The notes under the pieces are model-generated. The model was not told the DNA's origin, did not search any database, and was given only the letters and a program-made list of their open reading frames with translations. Below, one piece after another: positions 1-11,900 of a stretch of 64,000 nucleotides of DNA. Position numbers and translations under genes: made by a program. Each line of letters starts with the position of its first letter. Positions within the stretch are counted from its first letter, which is position 1. Source of the stretch: Carnegiea gigantea (lineage: Eukaryota; Streptophyta; Magnoliopsida; Caryophyllales; Cactaceae); NCBI GenBank assembly GCA_029747015.1, contig JAKOGI010000833.1:202501-266500 (forward strand), in the 5' to 3' direction.

Positions 1-2576
1 TGCATCCATGAGCAAGGGCTAGGAATTAGGGGTTTTTCAGCACTCAAAGTTGAGCTAGCAACCTTAAAATTGTATGTCTAGCTTTGATTCTAGTTCAGTG
101 TTTATCTTCTCCTAAAGTATTAGTAATTTTGAAAAGGATTTAGCCCTCAAGCCATGATGCATGTTAGTTTGAGGTTAGTTAGGTTAACTAAAAAGGTGGA
201 GAATTACTGTGCATGTTTTGTACAACTGAATTTAGCTTAGTAGATTATGTATGTATATCCATAATTGAACTAACTTTATGCTTAAAATTTTGCCTAACTA
301 GGTCAGAAAAGTCCCCTTAGTTGGGCAGAAAATACACCCTATAAAATTAGCAGAATTAGGGCAGAAATCTTGAAAAAGGGCAGGGAATGGAGCTGCTATG
401 GGGGCAAAGTTTGTGGCTTTTATGATTAGTAAATCGAAGCATCCTAAATTGGTTAATCCATACTCGAAAATGGCCTTGAAAGGACCTAAGAATGCTTTAA
501 ATAGATGCATGCTAATTTGGTTAATTCATGCCTAAAAATGACCTTTGAAATGACTTAATAACCTTGGTTAATTAAATCAAATCCGAAAGCCTTAATGTGA
601 CTAGATTATGCTTTGAAAATGACATGAATTTGGCATGCCCACTTTTAAATTGCGAGCTATGAATGCAACGATAGTTTCATGCTTTGTTAATTCATTTTGG
701 TCCGCTGAATTTTCTATGTAATTATATATGTCATAATGTGCAGCTGGAAGGATGCTACTTGCTCGGTAAGTTTATGTGTTGCTATTACTTATTTCATTCT
801 CATCTTTGTGATGAAATGCTATGATTGTGAAATTGAAACTGAATTGACAGTTGGATGGCTTGAGGTTGAACTAATGGGAGTTTTGATTTATGAGGTATTT
901 CAATGCGTTATGTGCGAGCCCCTCCCCTTCACATCATTAAGCTTTATCATGTGTGTGAGGGTGAAATTTAAAAAAGAAGGTTTTTTCATGGTTGAAAATA
1001 AAAGTAGCCATACCTATTAGCCAATGATGGCCTATTTTTAACTATACCAATGCAGTTTTCAAGGTATAAAGAAATTTAAAAAGGAGTGAGTTGTATGATA
1101 ATTAATTTCACTGCAAGGGACAACAAACCTATTGGCCGCTATGGCCATATGCTTTAAATGGCTAAGATAACATGCTTAGGGACAATATGATGAGAATGAA
1201 CCTATTAGAATAGGGGAATCCTTAGCCTACAGAGTAGTCCTAGCAGTGGCAAACCCTAGAGACCCTAACGAGGGTTAAGGTCCAACTATGTTCCCATCCT
1301 GGGAGCAAGAGCTTAGCATGAGCGACACTCTCACTAGGGATTGAGAGTAGATCTCATCCAACTAGCACATTATGATGATCTTATCCCCAAAATATTTTCC
1401 TAATAAGTAACAAAAGTAGTTGACATTTCACTGTTTTTAAGTATTTCAGAAAAAGAAAGATTTTAGGGGCCATTAAGAGGCCTGATCGAATAAGATTTGA
1501 AAAGCTTATAAAGGTCATTAGAGGACTAACGCGAAAGAAGTTTCTTTTTAAAGAATATGAGCCTCAAGAGGCTAAGTAAAGTGTTTTCAAGAAAAAGAAG
1601 GAAAGCTTCCTATACATATCTTATGAATGAGATTCAGTATAGTTTGAATGAAATTTCAAATAAAATATGGTTATGTCCTTGTAATACATTGAGCATATAG
1701 GTTTTAAATGCGCATATTCTGTGAAAGAAAGTTCCTCACATAATATTTGATCCATGTCCTTAAGCATCTCTTATAAGTGATTAGACAGACAAGGCATGAA
1801 TTACGTATTATACCACATAGCCTAATAGTTAAGAATTAAAAAAAAAACTCTCTATCATTTAATACGATAGCAGTATTACTTAAATACATGATATGTGGCT
1901 ATTATTGGTAGTATTGCCTACAACTTTTTGGTTTCAAGGGGGTTGGGGAAATGCTCACTGAGCGTGGGGCTGCTCATCCCATTACTATTTCCCCTTTTCT
2001 CATGTTCTCATTATGACAGGTAGGAGTCAATTTACTTATGCCGAGTTAGAGTCCACCCTTGCTTTGGAAAGGTGCCATGTGTGCACATATAGAAGTGAAC
2101 TTACGTGTTAAATGATGTAATATATTGTATCCCTAGAGTTGTAAATGTATATAAACAAAGTACTCTAGTTCAGATAATGCAGATTAGTTAGAAGTCGCTC
2201 TGTATGACCATGTGAGCCAACCGTCTGATTAGTCAGTCACCATTGTTTAAGTTGTTTATTTTCAGGTTGTAAAACCCCAGTACTCTGGATGTATGATCTG
2301 TAGAGTTGTGTCTTTTATTTTCTTCTTTATAATTGGACTTTATTATTTTTGGTGTACTCCAGGCGAATGGCCCGTGGAGTTATGGAACTCCGACGTGTGG
2401 TCGTTGAGCTTATTTTAGATTTCTTTATGCTTCTATTGATTGCAGGGATTTAATCTAAGGCTTTAAGCCTGGGAAATGGTTAGTCTTTAGGCAAAATTCT
2501 ATCCGTTTCGCCTAGAATTTAAGTATGAATTAAAGAATCATTAATAGTCCTAACCCTCGGGGTTGGGGGCATTACA
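1..2576 (+). mobile_element. Partial long LTR (same family as solo LTR F), right end
   Basis: Ends GGGGTTGGGGGCATTACA at 2576, a typical CA end of a plant Ty3/gypsy LTR. The last 300 bases parallel the LTR ends of element A and of F read in reverse: paired 'tactctgg...tctgtagag', 'ctccagg...cccgtggag', 'ctccgacg...cgttgag', then 'aggctttaagcctggg'. The middle (1230-1370) matches F closely, including a shared phrase about 'agatctca'. No primer-binding site follows 2576, so this is a 3' LTR or a solo LTR; the left end lies outside the window. It holds no gene; short open frames here, such as 736-1020, have no recognisable product. Confidence 0.75.
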
Positions 2577-4100
2577 ACGTGTTTGTGTTTTTTTTTGTGT
2601 GTGTGTGTGTATGAGAAACGATTATCAAAATTTACTACCAACTGGTACCAATTTGCTTTTAATTTTAAGAGCACAAGTGTCCAAGGCAATATTAACAATT
2701 AACAGTGGTAAGTTTAAGTTACCTCTGACACATTTTATTATTCTAATATGTGAAAACTTACGAGATTTTTTCAATTTTTGGCGTACGAGTCCAAGCAAGT
2801 ATTGACCATTTTTTAGTCATAAGAGTACCTTTCCTTTAACACCATGTTATTGTCATATTCTTATTATCAAGGTACAAATAATTAATATAATTAAAAAACT
2901 TATGAGATTTCTCATACATCGCATAGGTCCTTAATACTAGTTTCAGCTTAAAACATGGTATGAGCTTTTTGGAAAAATGTTCTCTCAGAGTGCAACTTTA
3001 TCAAACTGTTAACGACCCTTGATTGTTGTATGCTCAAGTCCAAGGAAGGCATCAAGGGTTAAGAGCAATGACAAGGTTTGACGTCCATTGTCCATTACTA
3101 CCAAACACAATATTCAAATGCAGCAATCACAAGCATAACCGCATTATACTGAATACGACAGATGATATTCATATACGTACCACTGTAATTGGAAACTCCA
3201 ACAACCCTAACAAGGCCCTACTCAAAAGCATCACCAAGACCATCAACATACCCTGAATGTTGGCCTCCAAAAAATTAGCTTGCACTAAAGGCCATTCATT
3301 AGTGACCCAATTCCATTTAGTTGCTTGAATTTTACCTTCATTACCCCATATTCCTAGCCTGGGATTAGCAGATATAATGATTAGCTTCACTTTCTCACGA
3401 AGGAATTAATAGCACAGAGGCTACAACAATTTCGATCAGATCATCTTTTGCAATCATGAGCTTTTCTATAGTTTTCTTCTTTTGCACCATATTAAGAATT
3501 CTATCAAGCGACTTCAGTAGTCTCAACGCAAGAATTTGGCTTCATATTTGTGAATAAGACTCGTTAATAAGCCATGATAAATTGATGAGCCTTCTCCACC
3601 TTCATAGACTGTATAAACTTATTTATGATGCCACACTTACACCTTTCACACGCACAAAAGGGACCTTTTGATTATTACTTAATTCACTGTTAACCCTATA
3701 ATTTGGAATAGATTTTGGCATAGCTGGTAATGCTGGATTTAAGTTGATGGATTTTTGGGGCATTTGCAACTGCACAACACCTTTTTAAATAATCCCATAT
3801 AGCTTGGTTGTCTCAATGCAGGAGACACTCCTATAAAACTTTGGATCAATCACATTCAAGTCCACAAGCGCCCTCTTGAATTCATTATCTTCCATGCTTG
3901 AAGTTAAGATTAGTCTTTTTCTCCCTTCTCACTAGCTTTATTTAGGGCAGGAACCCTAGCTTGTTATCACTTTCAAAGTAGTTATACTTCCCTTTTTCAA
4001 GATATTGTAATTTTTACCATTTAAAACTACCATTATTGTCACTACCCTACCACTATCGTAAAAGCAAAGAAATTAGATAATAGGGAGAACCTCAGTCCCT
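2577..4100. other. Intergenic stretch, no recognisable gene
   Basis: AT-rich DNA between the LTR end at 2576 and the copia LTR remnant. A (GT)n run lies at 2596-2611. Two imperfect copies of a phrase like 'aaaacttaygagattt' occur near 2755 and 2895. The minus strand of 3170-3960 is partly open and could be decayed coding DNA, but I recognise no domain. Confidence 0.5.
2596..2611. repeat. (GT)n microsatellite
   Basis: Eight GT dinucleotides directly after a T-rich run. Confidence 0.85.
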
Positions 4101-4102
4101 TT

Positions 4103-4960
4103 TGAACAAGGTAAATCACCCTAGAGGGAGATGAATTGGGCGGTGACAAAGTAATGACACTATTTGAAATTAAGTGAATCAAAATAAAGAATAGTAAGTA
4201 GAGACATAAGCAAGCTAGGTCAAAACAAATTAATCAAGATAGGTAAAGTTGAAATCCTATATAGAGACAAACGGAATTTTACAAAGCTTACCCAAATCTA
4301 GATTGGGCTACGTCCCTATCTAGGGTCATTCCTTGAGCTTATGATCAATCATATGACTATATACAATGATAGTTTAACAAGATACCTCTTACTCTTTGCC
4401 TGCAATCAGAGTTTTCTCAAGGCACTCTGACAAGCATATTGTTGACAACTAGTTATTTCTCTGGTTGTTTTGACATTCAACTTCCTTGGATGTTAGTGAT
4501 TACTTTTCTTCATTGTCTTGATGTAGAACGCTTGCTAAAGTGATTAAGGGAAATCATATGAGTCAACCAACATGAATAATGTCAAGAAAAGGTTAAATAA
4601 AATTTAACCCTTTTCGTTGAAGAATTTCTTCCAAATGGAGACTAATATTTTCTATGAAATGTCAAGGGGCTTCTTTTATCAAAGGAATGTTTTATTAACC
4701 ACACAATGGCTTTGATCAATGTGTCATCTGTTAAGGGCAAATATTCTACACGAATTAAAAATGTGCTCACTAGTTTGCAATAATTTTTGGTTTTGATGAT
4801 ATTCGATGGAGTTGTTCAATTTAAGTGAAACTAAAATGACCTTTGCCGAATGCACAATGCTAACTATGTCTTTAATGACTTTGATTATTTCATGTTACCA
4901 CTCTGACTGGACTTTGACATATCTCTTTCATTCATAAAAAGTGAGCTCTTGCTTATCTAA
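4103..4960 (-). mobile_element. Copia 3' LTR remnant
   Basis: Read on the minus strand, this follows the polypurine tract at 4961-4977. Near its end it has 'accgcccaattcatctccctctagggtga', cut here as CCCAATTCATCTCC then CTCTAGGGTGA, before CTTGTTCA. That wording is characteristic of the 3' ends of copia LTRs in plants. A 'ctctatatagga' TATA-like string lies inside, near 4258-4268. No primer site follows, so it is read as the 3' LTR of the minus-strand copia element whose pol remnant is at 8790-9345. Boundaries are approximate and the terminal TG is not visible. Confidence 0.5.
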
Positions 4961-4977
4961 ATCTCCCCTTTTTCCGG
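4961..4977 (-). other. Polypurine tract of the minus-strand copia remnant
   Basis: Minus-strand CCGGAAAAAGGGGAGAT, the purine-rich primer for plus-strand synthesis expected just before a 3' LTR. Confidence 0.55.
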
Positions 4978-5459
4978 GAAAGGGAACTAAACTCATTAAA
5001 ACTCTAATGGAAAAGACGTTATTTTCAAGTGGAGTGAAACAGAGATATAGGATGAAACTCTTAGTGTCCCTGATGGCCCCCCTGAGTTGGTAACTAGTCT
5101 TTAATACTCCCCCTGCATTTGCTAAACATGAATTCCTTAAAAAAAAAACCATATACCTAGCAACAATATTGATAACCATGCATAGCAGTTCTCCCCCGTT
5201 GACTTTCATCAAAAGGAAGACAAGCAAGAAGAATGTAGGCATGAAAATATTGTTGACACATAGTGCAAAAAACAGTTTGCATTGAAGAGATAGAAAACAA
5301 TTACTTAATGTAATGCCTTCATCTAATCACTAGAAAAACTACAATGGCTACTGAAATCTAACTTAGTACAAAACATACCAAACCAAACCAAACCAAAACA
5401 AAGCTAACCATAGTTAAGAGGAGCTATTCCATACTTAACGCGTAGTGGTCTAAATGGAG

Positions 5460-6955
5460 TGACTTATTGTAGTGAATGAGAGAAGATTTGAGAGGGAGTG
5501 AGAGATCACTTCTTAAAGGTTAAAGGTGCAAGAGTAGAGGCAGAATTAGTAGGGCTTGTAGTAGGAATGCCATCAGAGGTTGGAGTAGTCCTAGGAAGTT
5601 AAGCAGACTTTTGAGATGGCTTTTTGGCAGAGTCCTTGACAAGGCTTGGCAGAGGCTCTAGTTTCTTGTCTAGTTTTTTCTATCTCCCTTGTCGAATCCT
5701 CTAAGAGATTCTTCTTCATTCATAATGGTGGGTGCCTTCACCTTTTCTAACAGATTAGTTATCTAGACATGAAGTCATACATTGCCATCACTTAGATTTG
5801 AAAGCTCTAACTCCATCTTATGGCAACTCTAACTCCATCATCTTCAGCATTGTAATGGGTCTTGAGAATTCAATCTTAAGGAGAGCAATCAGAGTATTTA
5901 ACATGTTACTGCCAACTCTAAGATCTCACTCACTGAGCCAATAGCTTTTCCTTTATCAACCATATCATCTGGATAGATCCACGTGTCCTCAATCTTCTCA
6001 TACTTCAAGTTAATTAGAGTGGTTTCATTAATGATGTTGAGGGGTTCTCTAATAAGTTCCTCCTCTAAGAGAGGAACATTGAACCTCTTGAAGATGAGCA
6101 TAAGGAGGTTAGCATAAGCCAAATGAGAGTTCCTTTTCAAGTACTTACTGGCTGTGTAGGAGGGAATGATTCCAGGAACATTGATTTCATAAGGCTCAAG
6201 AATTGATATAAAGTGTGAGGACCTGATCATTAGAGTTTTTACTAGAAAACTTATGCAAAAGCAAGGTATGGACGACAATGTACTCAAGCGTCATAGCCTC
6301 ACAATGAAGGTGGTATTGGACATACCCCTTTCCTTTCATTTGATTTTGCTATACTTGTTCATAAACTTTATCGAGGCTTTAAACTAAGAGTGAGCATAGA
6401 GATTAGATCTTTTATGGGAGTTGAATTGTAGCCATTCCTTGAACTAATCCATTGTAGACCCAATTTTAAGCCCTTTGACCAAAGAGGAGTAACAGGAACC
6501 TTTTTCAGAGAACTCTTTCTCAAGATTGACGTATATAGCATCATACACTCAAGGTAGACTTCCCCGCTTAATGATAAGATTTTTTTTTTCCACTTCTGGG
6601 GACTTTAATTTTGGCTAGAAGCTAGATCCACTGTTTGTGAAGGATTCTAGGCAAAGGTTCTCCCAAACTACCTATAGACCACTTTGAAAAGAGGGATATC
6701 TACCTGCCTCTAACATTGTGAAGCAAGAGGGTTGATACTTTGTAAGAATGCAGGGATAGTTTGCCTAGCCTTCATCTTTTTCGTCACCAGTATAGTATTT
6801 TTAGGCAATGATTCTAGATGAACTCTAGCTCCTCTTGTCCTTTTTGAGACTAGATTAGAAGCTTCACCTGGGATAGGTCCCCTAAACATGCTTTGTTTCT
6901 TGCCTATAGTGGTAGGATAGGTTGAGAGAGAGAGCAAGTGAAAAGAGTAGACCAA
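5460..6955 (-). pseudogene. Envelope-like / plant retroelement-associated protein, broken
   Basis: Minus-strand remnant with a basic, Ser/Pro-rich start near 6955 (motif SKRTRGARVHL), a hydrophobic middle (EPYEINVPGIIPSY, then HLAYANLLMLIFKRF at about 6200-6070) and an acidic segment near 5950-5990. The tail at 5500-5650 is Ser/Thr/Pro-rich. Several stops and frame changes break it; the longest open piece is 5898-6287. This combination resembles the plant 'envelope-like' proteins encoded downstream of pol in SIRE/Maximus copia elements, and also the 'putative plant transposon protein' domain. Its position between a copia RNase H on the right and a polypurine tract plus LTR on the left, all on the same strand, favours the SIRE-type reading. 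The family assignment is by resemblance only. Confidence 0.45.
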
Positions 6956-7075
6956 TAGGGTTACTTTTTAATTTAAAGAGAACTTTCTAAAGCTAAAAGT
7001 AATGAGAATAAGAAAAAAGGGCATTGAGAGGTTGGGAACATAACAAGGAGGCTTGTTGAGTTAAAATTACTACAA

Positions 7076-7089
7076 GTCTACGGTGCCAA
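7076..7089 (-). other. Primer-binding-site-like sequence
   Basis: Minus-strand TTGGCACCGTAGAC directly follows '...gctaacaaca'. TTGGCGCCG-type sites are used by Athila/Tat gypsy elements; copia normally uses TGGTATCAGAGC. If real, an LTR of another element ends at 7090. Confidence 0.35.
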
Positions 7090-8796
7090 TGTTGTTAGCA
7101 ACAACAAGCACGGGTCATGTTCTCATAGAACTTGCTTTCAACTACAAAAACTAATTAATCTACTCAATCTCGACGAATCAGATTTATGGATTCAACTAAA
7201 AACTAAGAAAAGCAGTAACAACCAAGAATAAGTCTAAGAAATCAAAGGATTGAAGCACTTAGGTTGGAATTAACAGCATAACTACGGTAGTGAATCAATT
7301 ACTAACTCTATCAAACTTACCCAAGTTTGTAGAGTGAATGGATAGATTGCCGATGTAGCCCATCTCCTTCCTTCTTCAAGGATCGAAAACTATTCCTACA
7401 ACTCTAGTCGTCTAGTTTCATTGGACTAAAGGTCAAAATATTATAAGATCTATAATCTCGAATCCCAATTAGAACTTTGATTATTTTCATATCAAAAACC
7501 TAATTGTCTACTAAGTCACACTAGGTAAGGGTCTTGTTTTTTAATTTTCCCTAAATCCTAATAAAAAAAATATATGAATGGTCTCTCAAGCAATTCATCG
7601 AACACGTGGTGAGTGAAGTAAAATTCAATAATACGAATATGAGGCAAGTAATGTTTGTGGCTAAATCATGATTCAACTAGACATAATTAGTGTTAATCAC
7701 AACCCAGGTTGGGAAATTTAGCCATAAATCATATTAACAACAACCACCACAAATACTAGAACGGTAAACGTGATTCACACAAACCATGGAATAGTAGTAA
7801 CAAAAGAAAAGAGAATTGAGGAGCAAATTTGGATTAAATGCAATAATGATCGTCAAACAATCTTTAATGATAAAAAACTAGATCAGAGGAGTCTTAGAAG
7901 TCTCCCAAGTAAACCCTAAAATGGCCTTTAGAGAAGTGTTCTGAGATAAACTAAAGATAACCCCCACAAAAGTTCGAAAATTGCTTTAGCACCGCAAAAT
8001 CTCAGAAGACTCACTGTTGTTCTTTGACGCATGGTACCCGTGCACCCAAGGCAATGGCAGTAGTATGGCTGTCCACTGCCTGTGTGTAGCTTCGAGAAGT
8101 TGGAGCTTCACTCTATGGTTTTCTAAATAGTTATGCTATTATGCACGGCTAACCATGCACCCTCTTTGGCCCTTTAGACTTGCTTTTCTGGCCCTTACAA
8201 CTTGATTGGACCTCTTTTCCTCCTCGAAGCTCATCCCCATGGCCTTCTCTTCTATCAAAACTAATGATCTTCTCGTATTCTTTGCAAGAACTCCTTAAAT
8301 AAGAAAAACACCTTTATAAGTAATATACAGATCAAAGGAGGCAAATTTGATCCTTTTTCATCAGGACTTAAATAAAAATAATGACAAAAGGAATCGATTA
8401 GGGATTTTAAATGAGGTCAAAATAGAGGCAGATCAAGGCTTGCTGAGAGAGGTACAAGGATAACCAATAAAAGCACGTGTAATAACTTCTCAATAGTTGC
8501 AAATGGTAAAAGAACCCTCCTTAAAGAAGTAAACCATTTACACTTAAATTTGGTTTTGGAAATTTGAGATGCATTTGAGGGAGGAAAATTTTCACCTACA
8601 ACTGTCAATTATTAGTTTATTGGAGGCAAGGGTTGAATTGCCCTGAAATTTACTGTACTTGACCACAAGTCTAAAAACTACTAGTTGCACTCTTGTCTTG
8701 AACTAGGATAAGCATAAAAGCCCAACCCTTTCATTGACCATTGTACTTCTTTCACTCCTCAATGAACTTGTCAGCACAAAGATAAATAAGAGGGTC
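7090..8796 (-). mobile_element. LTR-like non-coding block
   Basis: Non-coding DNA bracketed on the minus strand by a purine tract (ATTGAGGGGGAGATGA, 8810-8795) on its right and the primer-site-like sequence at 7076-7089 on its left. Those are the positions expected for the start and end of an LTR. It starts TGACCC and ends AACAACA on the minus strand. No second copy is present in the window, so LTR identity is inferred. A self-complementary stretch around 8030-8090 includes 'tggtacccgtgca'. Confidence 0.35.
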
Positions 8797-9345
8797 ATCT
8801 CCCCCTCAATCTATGCTTCTAGCTCTTTCATTCCTAATTTTCTTCTAATGAAGCCGAATTGTTATTCATTTAATGGCTTAGTGAACATCTTAGCAAGTTG
8901 TTTTTCAATGGGAACAAACTCCAAGGATACTTCAAGTCTTTCAACATGGTCTCTGATGAAGTGATGCCTTAGCTCACTGTGTCCTTGATTGTCGTGTAGG
9001 ATTCTTGGTTACATTAATGAAACTCATGTTATCACATCTGAGTGGCACAACATTGTAGTTGATGTTAGGGTCCCTAACTTATTGTGACATCCACATTAAT
9101 TAAGCTCAGAGGGCTTATGCTTCTATAAATTCTGCTTCTACAATAGGCAAAACTACTAAATTTTGTTTCTTGGAGTGCCAAGGGACAAGTGTTCGTCCCA
9201 AAAATTGACATGCTCTTAATGTGCCCTTTCTTTTTATCTTATTATAAACACAAATTTTGAGTCTAAAACAACAAGTATAAGCAAATTTAATTTCTATTAA
9301 TTTTAGATGATATAGGTACAATCTCCACATGTTTGTTATAAGATG
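8790..9345 (-). pseudogene. Copia RNase H (pol C-terminus), broken
   Basis: The minus strand encodes GRTLVPWHSKKQNLVVLP followed by VEAEFIEA at about 9235-9115. These correspond to the copia RNase H pattern 'WxSKKQxxVxLSxxEAEY'. Further on come a frame change, then HHFIRDHVERLEVSLEFVP and a KQLAKMFTKPLNE segment, matching the conserved 'HFxRDxV...LADxxTKPL' end of copia pol. The reading ends near 8800 at a purine tract. At least three stops and a frameshift are present. The wording fits the SIRE/Maximus or a related copia lineage. The rest of pol upstream (to the right) is absent, so the element is truncated. Confidence 0.8.
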
Positions 9346-10230
9346 AAGAGATAAACAATTGCTCTGATTTGATCTACAATTCTACAATTTGTACTTGAAA
9401 AACGGTCGACTAACTTGAAGCTCGATCAACTTAACTTATTTGTCTTTCATGTGAATGAATTTAAATTAATTTGATCATGAGAGAGGATCTAAGTGGCTTA
9501 ATCCCCTAAGTAGAAGGGAGTAATGTTTTATTTATATGGAAAGAATTCACTCCCCCTACTAGGGTTTGCTACTTGTTTGTCTTCTTAAGCCATTAACTTG
9601 GAAGTCAATTTGACTTTTTACTTAATGGTCAATGGACATAACTTGGTAGCCGATTGCATGCAATTTCTTTAAATAAATTCAACGAATTAAGATAGGCTCA
9701 TTCAAAATAAACAATCTAAATTTATTTTAAATTTGGCACATATTATTGAATGTTTAGTGCTTAAAAATTTACCTCTCAAGAGTTGATTGCGTCTATGTGA
9801 CTTTGGAGTGTTTAATACGGTGGGATCTCAAACTTGATGGTTTGTGATACCATGTCTGTGACTTGACAGGTTGTGTTACCCAAGTCGATCTTCTTGACTT
9901 TATAGTGTATTTAACAAGAATTATCAAGTAACCCACTATCTTTAGTACCTAAGAAGACAAAATATTAGAGGCCACCACCACTCCTTTCCCGCAATCTAAG
10001 TTGTTGAGTATCTGGATCAAAATTTAGGTTTAAAGGGTAGGGTAACTTCAAGTTAGCTAAGCCTAGGCTTTCCAATTTACTGGGCCAAACTTGAGCATTT
10101 ACAACGATAATAGGATGAATAACCATATCTCACCTAGCCCATAGTGTGTAGCGAAAATTCTAATCCGTTAACACTAAATCATGATATGAAATGGAAATTT
10201 TTATATACCAATCAAGAGCTACTAAGGGGA
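9346..10230. other. Gene-free AT-rich DNA
   Basis: No coding domain or repeat seen on either strand. It may be remains of copia or of an unknown element. Confidence 0.4.
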
Positions 10231-10399
10231 GAATGAAGTACTTTTATATTGGTTATTAAGAGCCTGTCATGTATCAAATTAATTGTGGGTGTTCATTAGA
10301 TTAAAAATTTAACGTAAAAATATTTTGGCCAGTTAAAAGGTGTCATATGTCACAAATGATGTAAAAAAAAAATGGGATTCTTTATTTCCTTAAACATGG

Positions 10400-10745
10400 G
10401 GAAATGAATGCCTTTAATTGAGGTTAACCCTACCCCCATCTCCTCTATAAACATGGAGCTATCCCCCTTATTTAAGGGTTTGTATTCAGAAGAACTCACA
10501 AGAGTTCAAGCATTTTCTCTAGAAAAAGACAACAACCATTCTAAACACGTGTCATCTACTCGCAGAGATCAAACTCATATTTTGATTGAGATTAAGCCTT
10601 TTAGGCCCTCTCTTAAGATCAAATTCATTCAAGACACTTCAAAGAGATTGAATCAAATGATTTATTATGCTTGTTCTTGTAATAATTATATGGAGATTGC
10701 ACCCATTCTTTAATATAAATATAAACATTGTATTTGTTTATCAAT
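10400..10745 (+). promoter_or_regulatory. Promoter/polyadenylation-like stretch, possibly an LTR core
   Basis: CCTCTATAAACATGG at 10443-10456 looks like a TATA box. About 260 bases downstream come AATATAAATATAAAC (10712-10726) and T-rich DNA typical of plant polyadenylation regions. A TATA-to-polyA distance this short is usual for the U3-R core of an LTR. The open frame at 10408-10713 has no recognisable product. Confidence 0.3.
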
Positions 10746-11449
10746 TTCTTGTCTAATTTATTTTAGGCTTGAAATTTGTAGTTACACATACTATCAAAGT
10801 CATAAAGTATTCGCTTTGTTCGCACCATATAATTCCTTTAAGGGTTTGACGATGATAGTTGTCTTTTATTTACTCCTCCAATCAACCACAATGCATTTTC
10901 ATAGAATTAATAAAGCAGCTTTTATAATCCCTCATTTTTAACATTGTATTATGAACCACCTAATATTAGTGTGAATAAGTTAACTACGTGGAATAAAAGT
11001 CTCCGTGATAGGCCAATACACTCAATTAAGACCTATAAGGAGCAAAATTTTGAGCTATTGAATCAAACTGCCACTAAGGTTTAAAATTTGTTCAAAACTG
11101 CCACCCATATTTTTTCTAACCCATTTTTACCATCCACCTTTCTACAAAAGCCCAAAACTAACATTCTAGGGCCATATGACCGGATTTACCTGGTTATTCA
11201 TATTTTTCCTTTTTTTTTAAGAAGTTATATTAGAGTGAGGATCAGACCTTTTCACTTAGAAAGTCTTCCCCCCCACGCCCCCAATTATTTCATCTTCTCA
11301 ACTCTTTTCAATTTCTGCTCCCTCCTCCAAATCCTAAAAACTTCAAAAACCCTGGCCAACCAAATTGAGGAAGAGGATCTTATTAATCATCAAAATTCAA
11401 ATGCAATTACTTATCCCCATTTAATTTTGAGGAGAAAAATCATTGGAAC
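10746..11449. other. Spacer upstream of GRF pseudogene
   Basis: No gene recognised. 11270-11350 is C/T-rich and could be a 5' leader of the following GRF gene. Confidence 0.35.
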
Positions 11450-11900
11450 ATGTTAAGTTCAGTTGCAAGAAGCCCAACTCATGCTTTCAAATCTTGCCCA
11501 TGTTTTTCAAATTGCGAAAGGGTATGTCATTGTGGTGTAAGATGTATAGTTATAATGAACATGATGAAGAAAAATCCAGGTCGAAGATATGCAAGGTGTA
11601 AATGCTTTGACAAGGCTGGTAGGTGTGATTTCTTTAATTTGGTTGAGGATTCCTTATGTGATAGGGTGGGTGGGATTGATGACTCAGAATGGTGGTTTGG
11701 CTATAGAGAATGACCACTTAAAGAATCTGATCAAACAAAATGAGGCTGAAAAAAACTAAGGACGAAGGATAAGAATAGCATGCAAAGAACAAAGATTCAT
11801 GCATGCATACCAAAACAAAAAGAAGGTGATGATGTTGCTTGTTGTTGTATTTGCAATTGGTTTTGTGATATTGGGAGGAATCACAACAAGTCTTATGTGA
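11450..11900 (+). pseudogene. GRF-type zinc finger protein with C-terminal membrane helix, broken
   Basis: The first 87 codons contain a GRF-type zinc finger: CHCG, about 16 residues, NPGRRYARC, then KAGRCDFF and a WW pair (residues about 27-82). This matches the plant GRF pattern 'CxCG...NPGRRFxxC...CxFFxWxD'. The frame stops at 11713. In the next frame the sequence continues as NDHLKNLIKQNEAEKN (a short coiled-coil-like stretch), a stop, basic residues and then a hydrophobic helix VMMLLVVVFAIGFVILGG before a final stop at 11898-11900. Small plant GRF proteins have exactly this order of finger, coiled coil and C-terminal membrane anchor. The frame change near 11705 and the internal stop near 11758 suggest a pseudogene, unless a small intron is missed. 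GRF fingers bind nucleic acid in characterised proteins; the role of the plant membrane-anchored kind is unknown. Confidence 0.65.
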
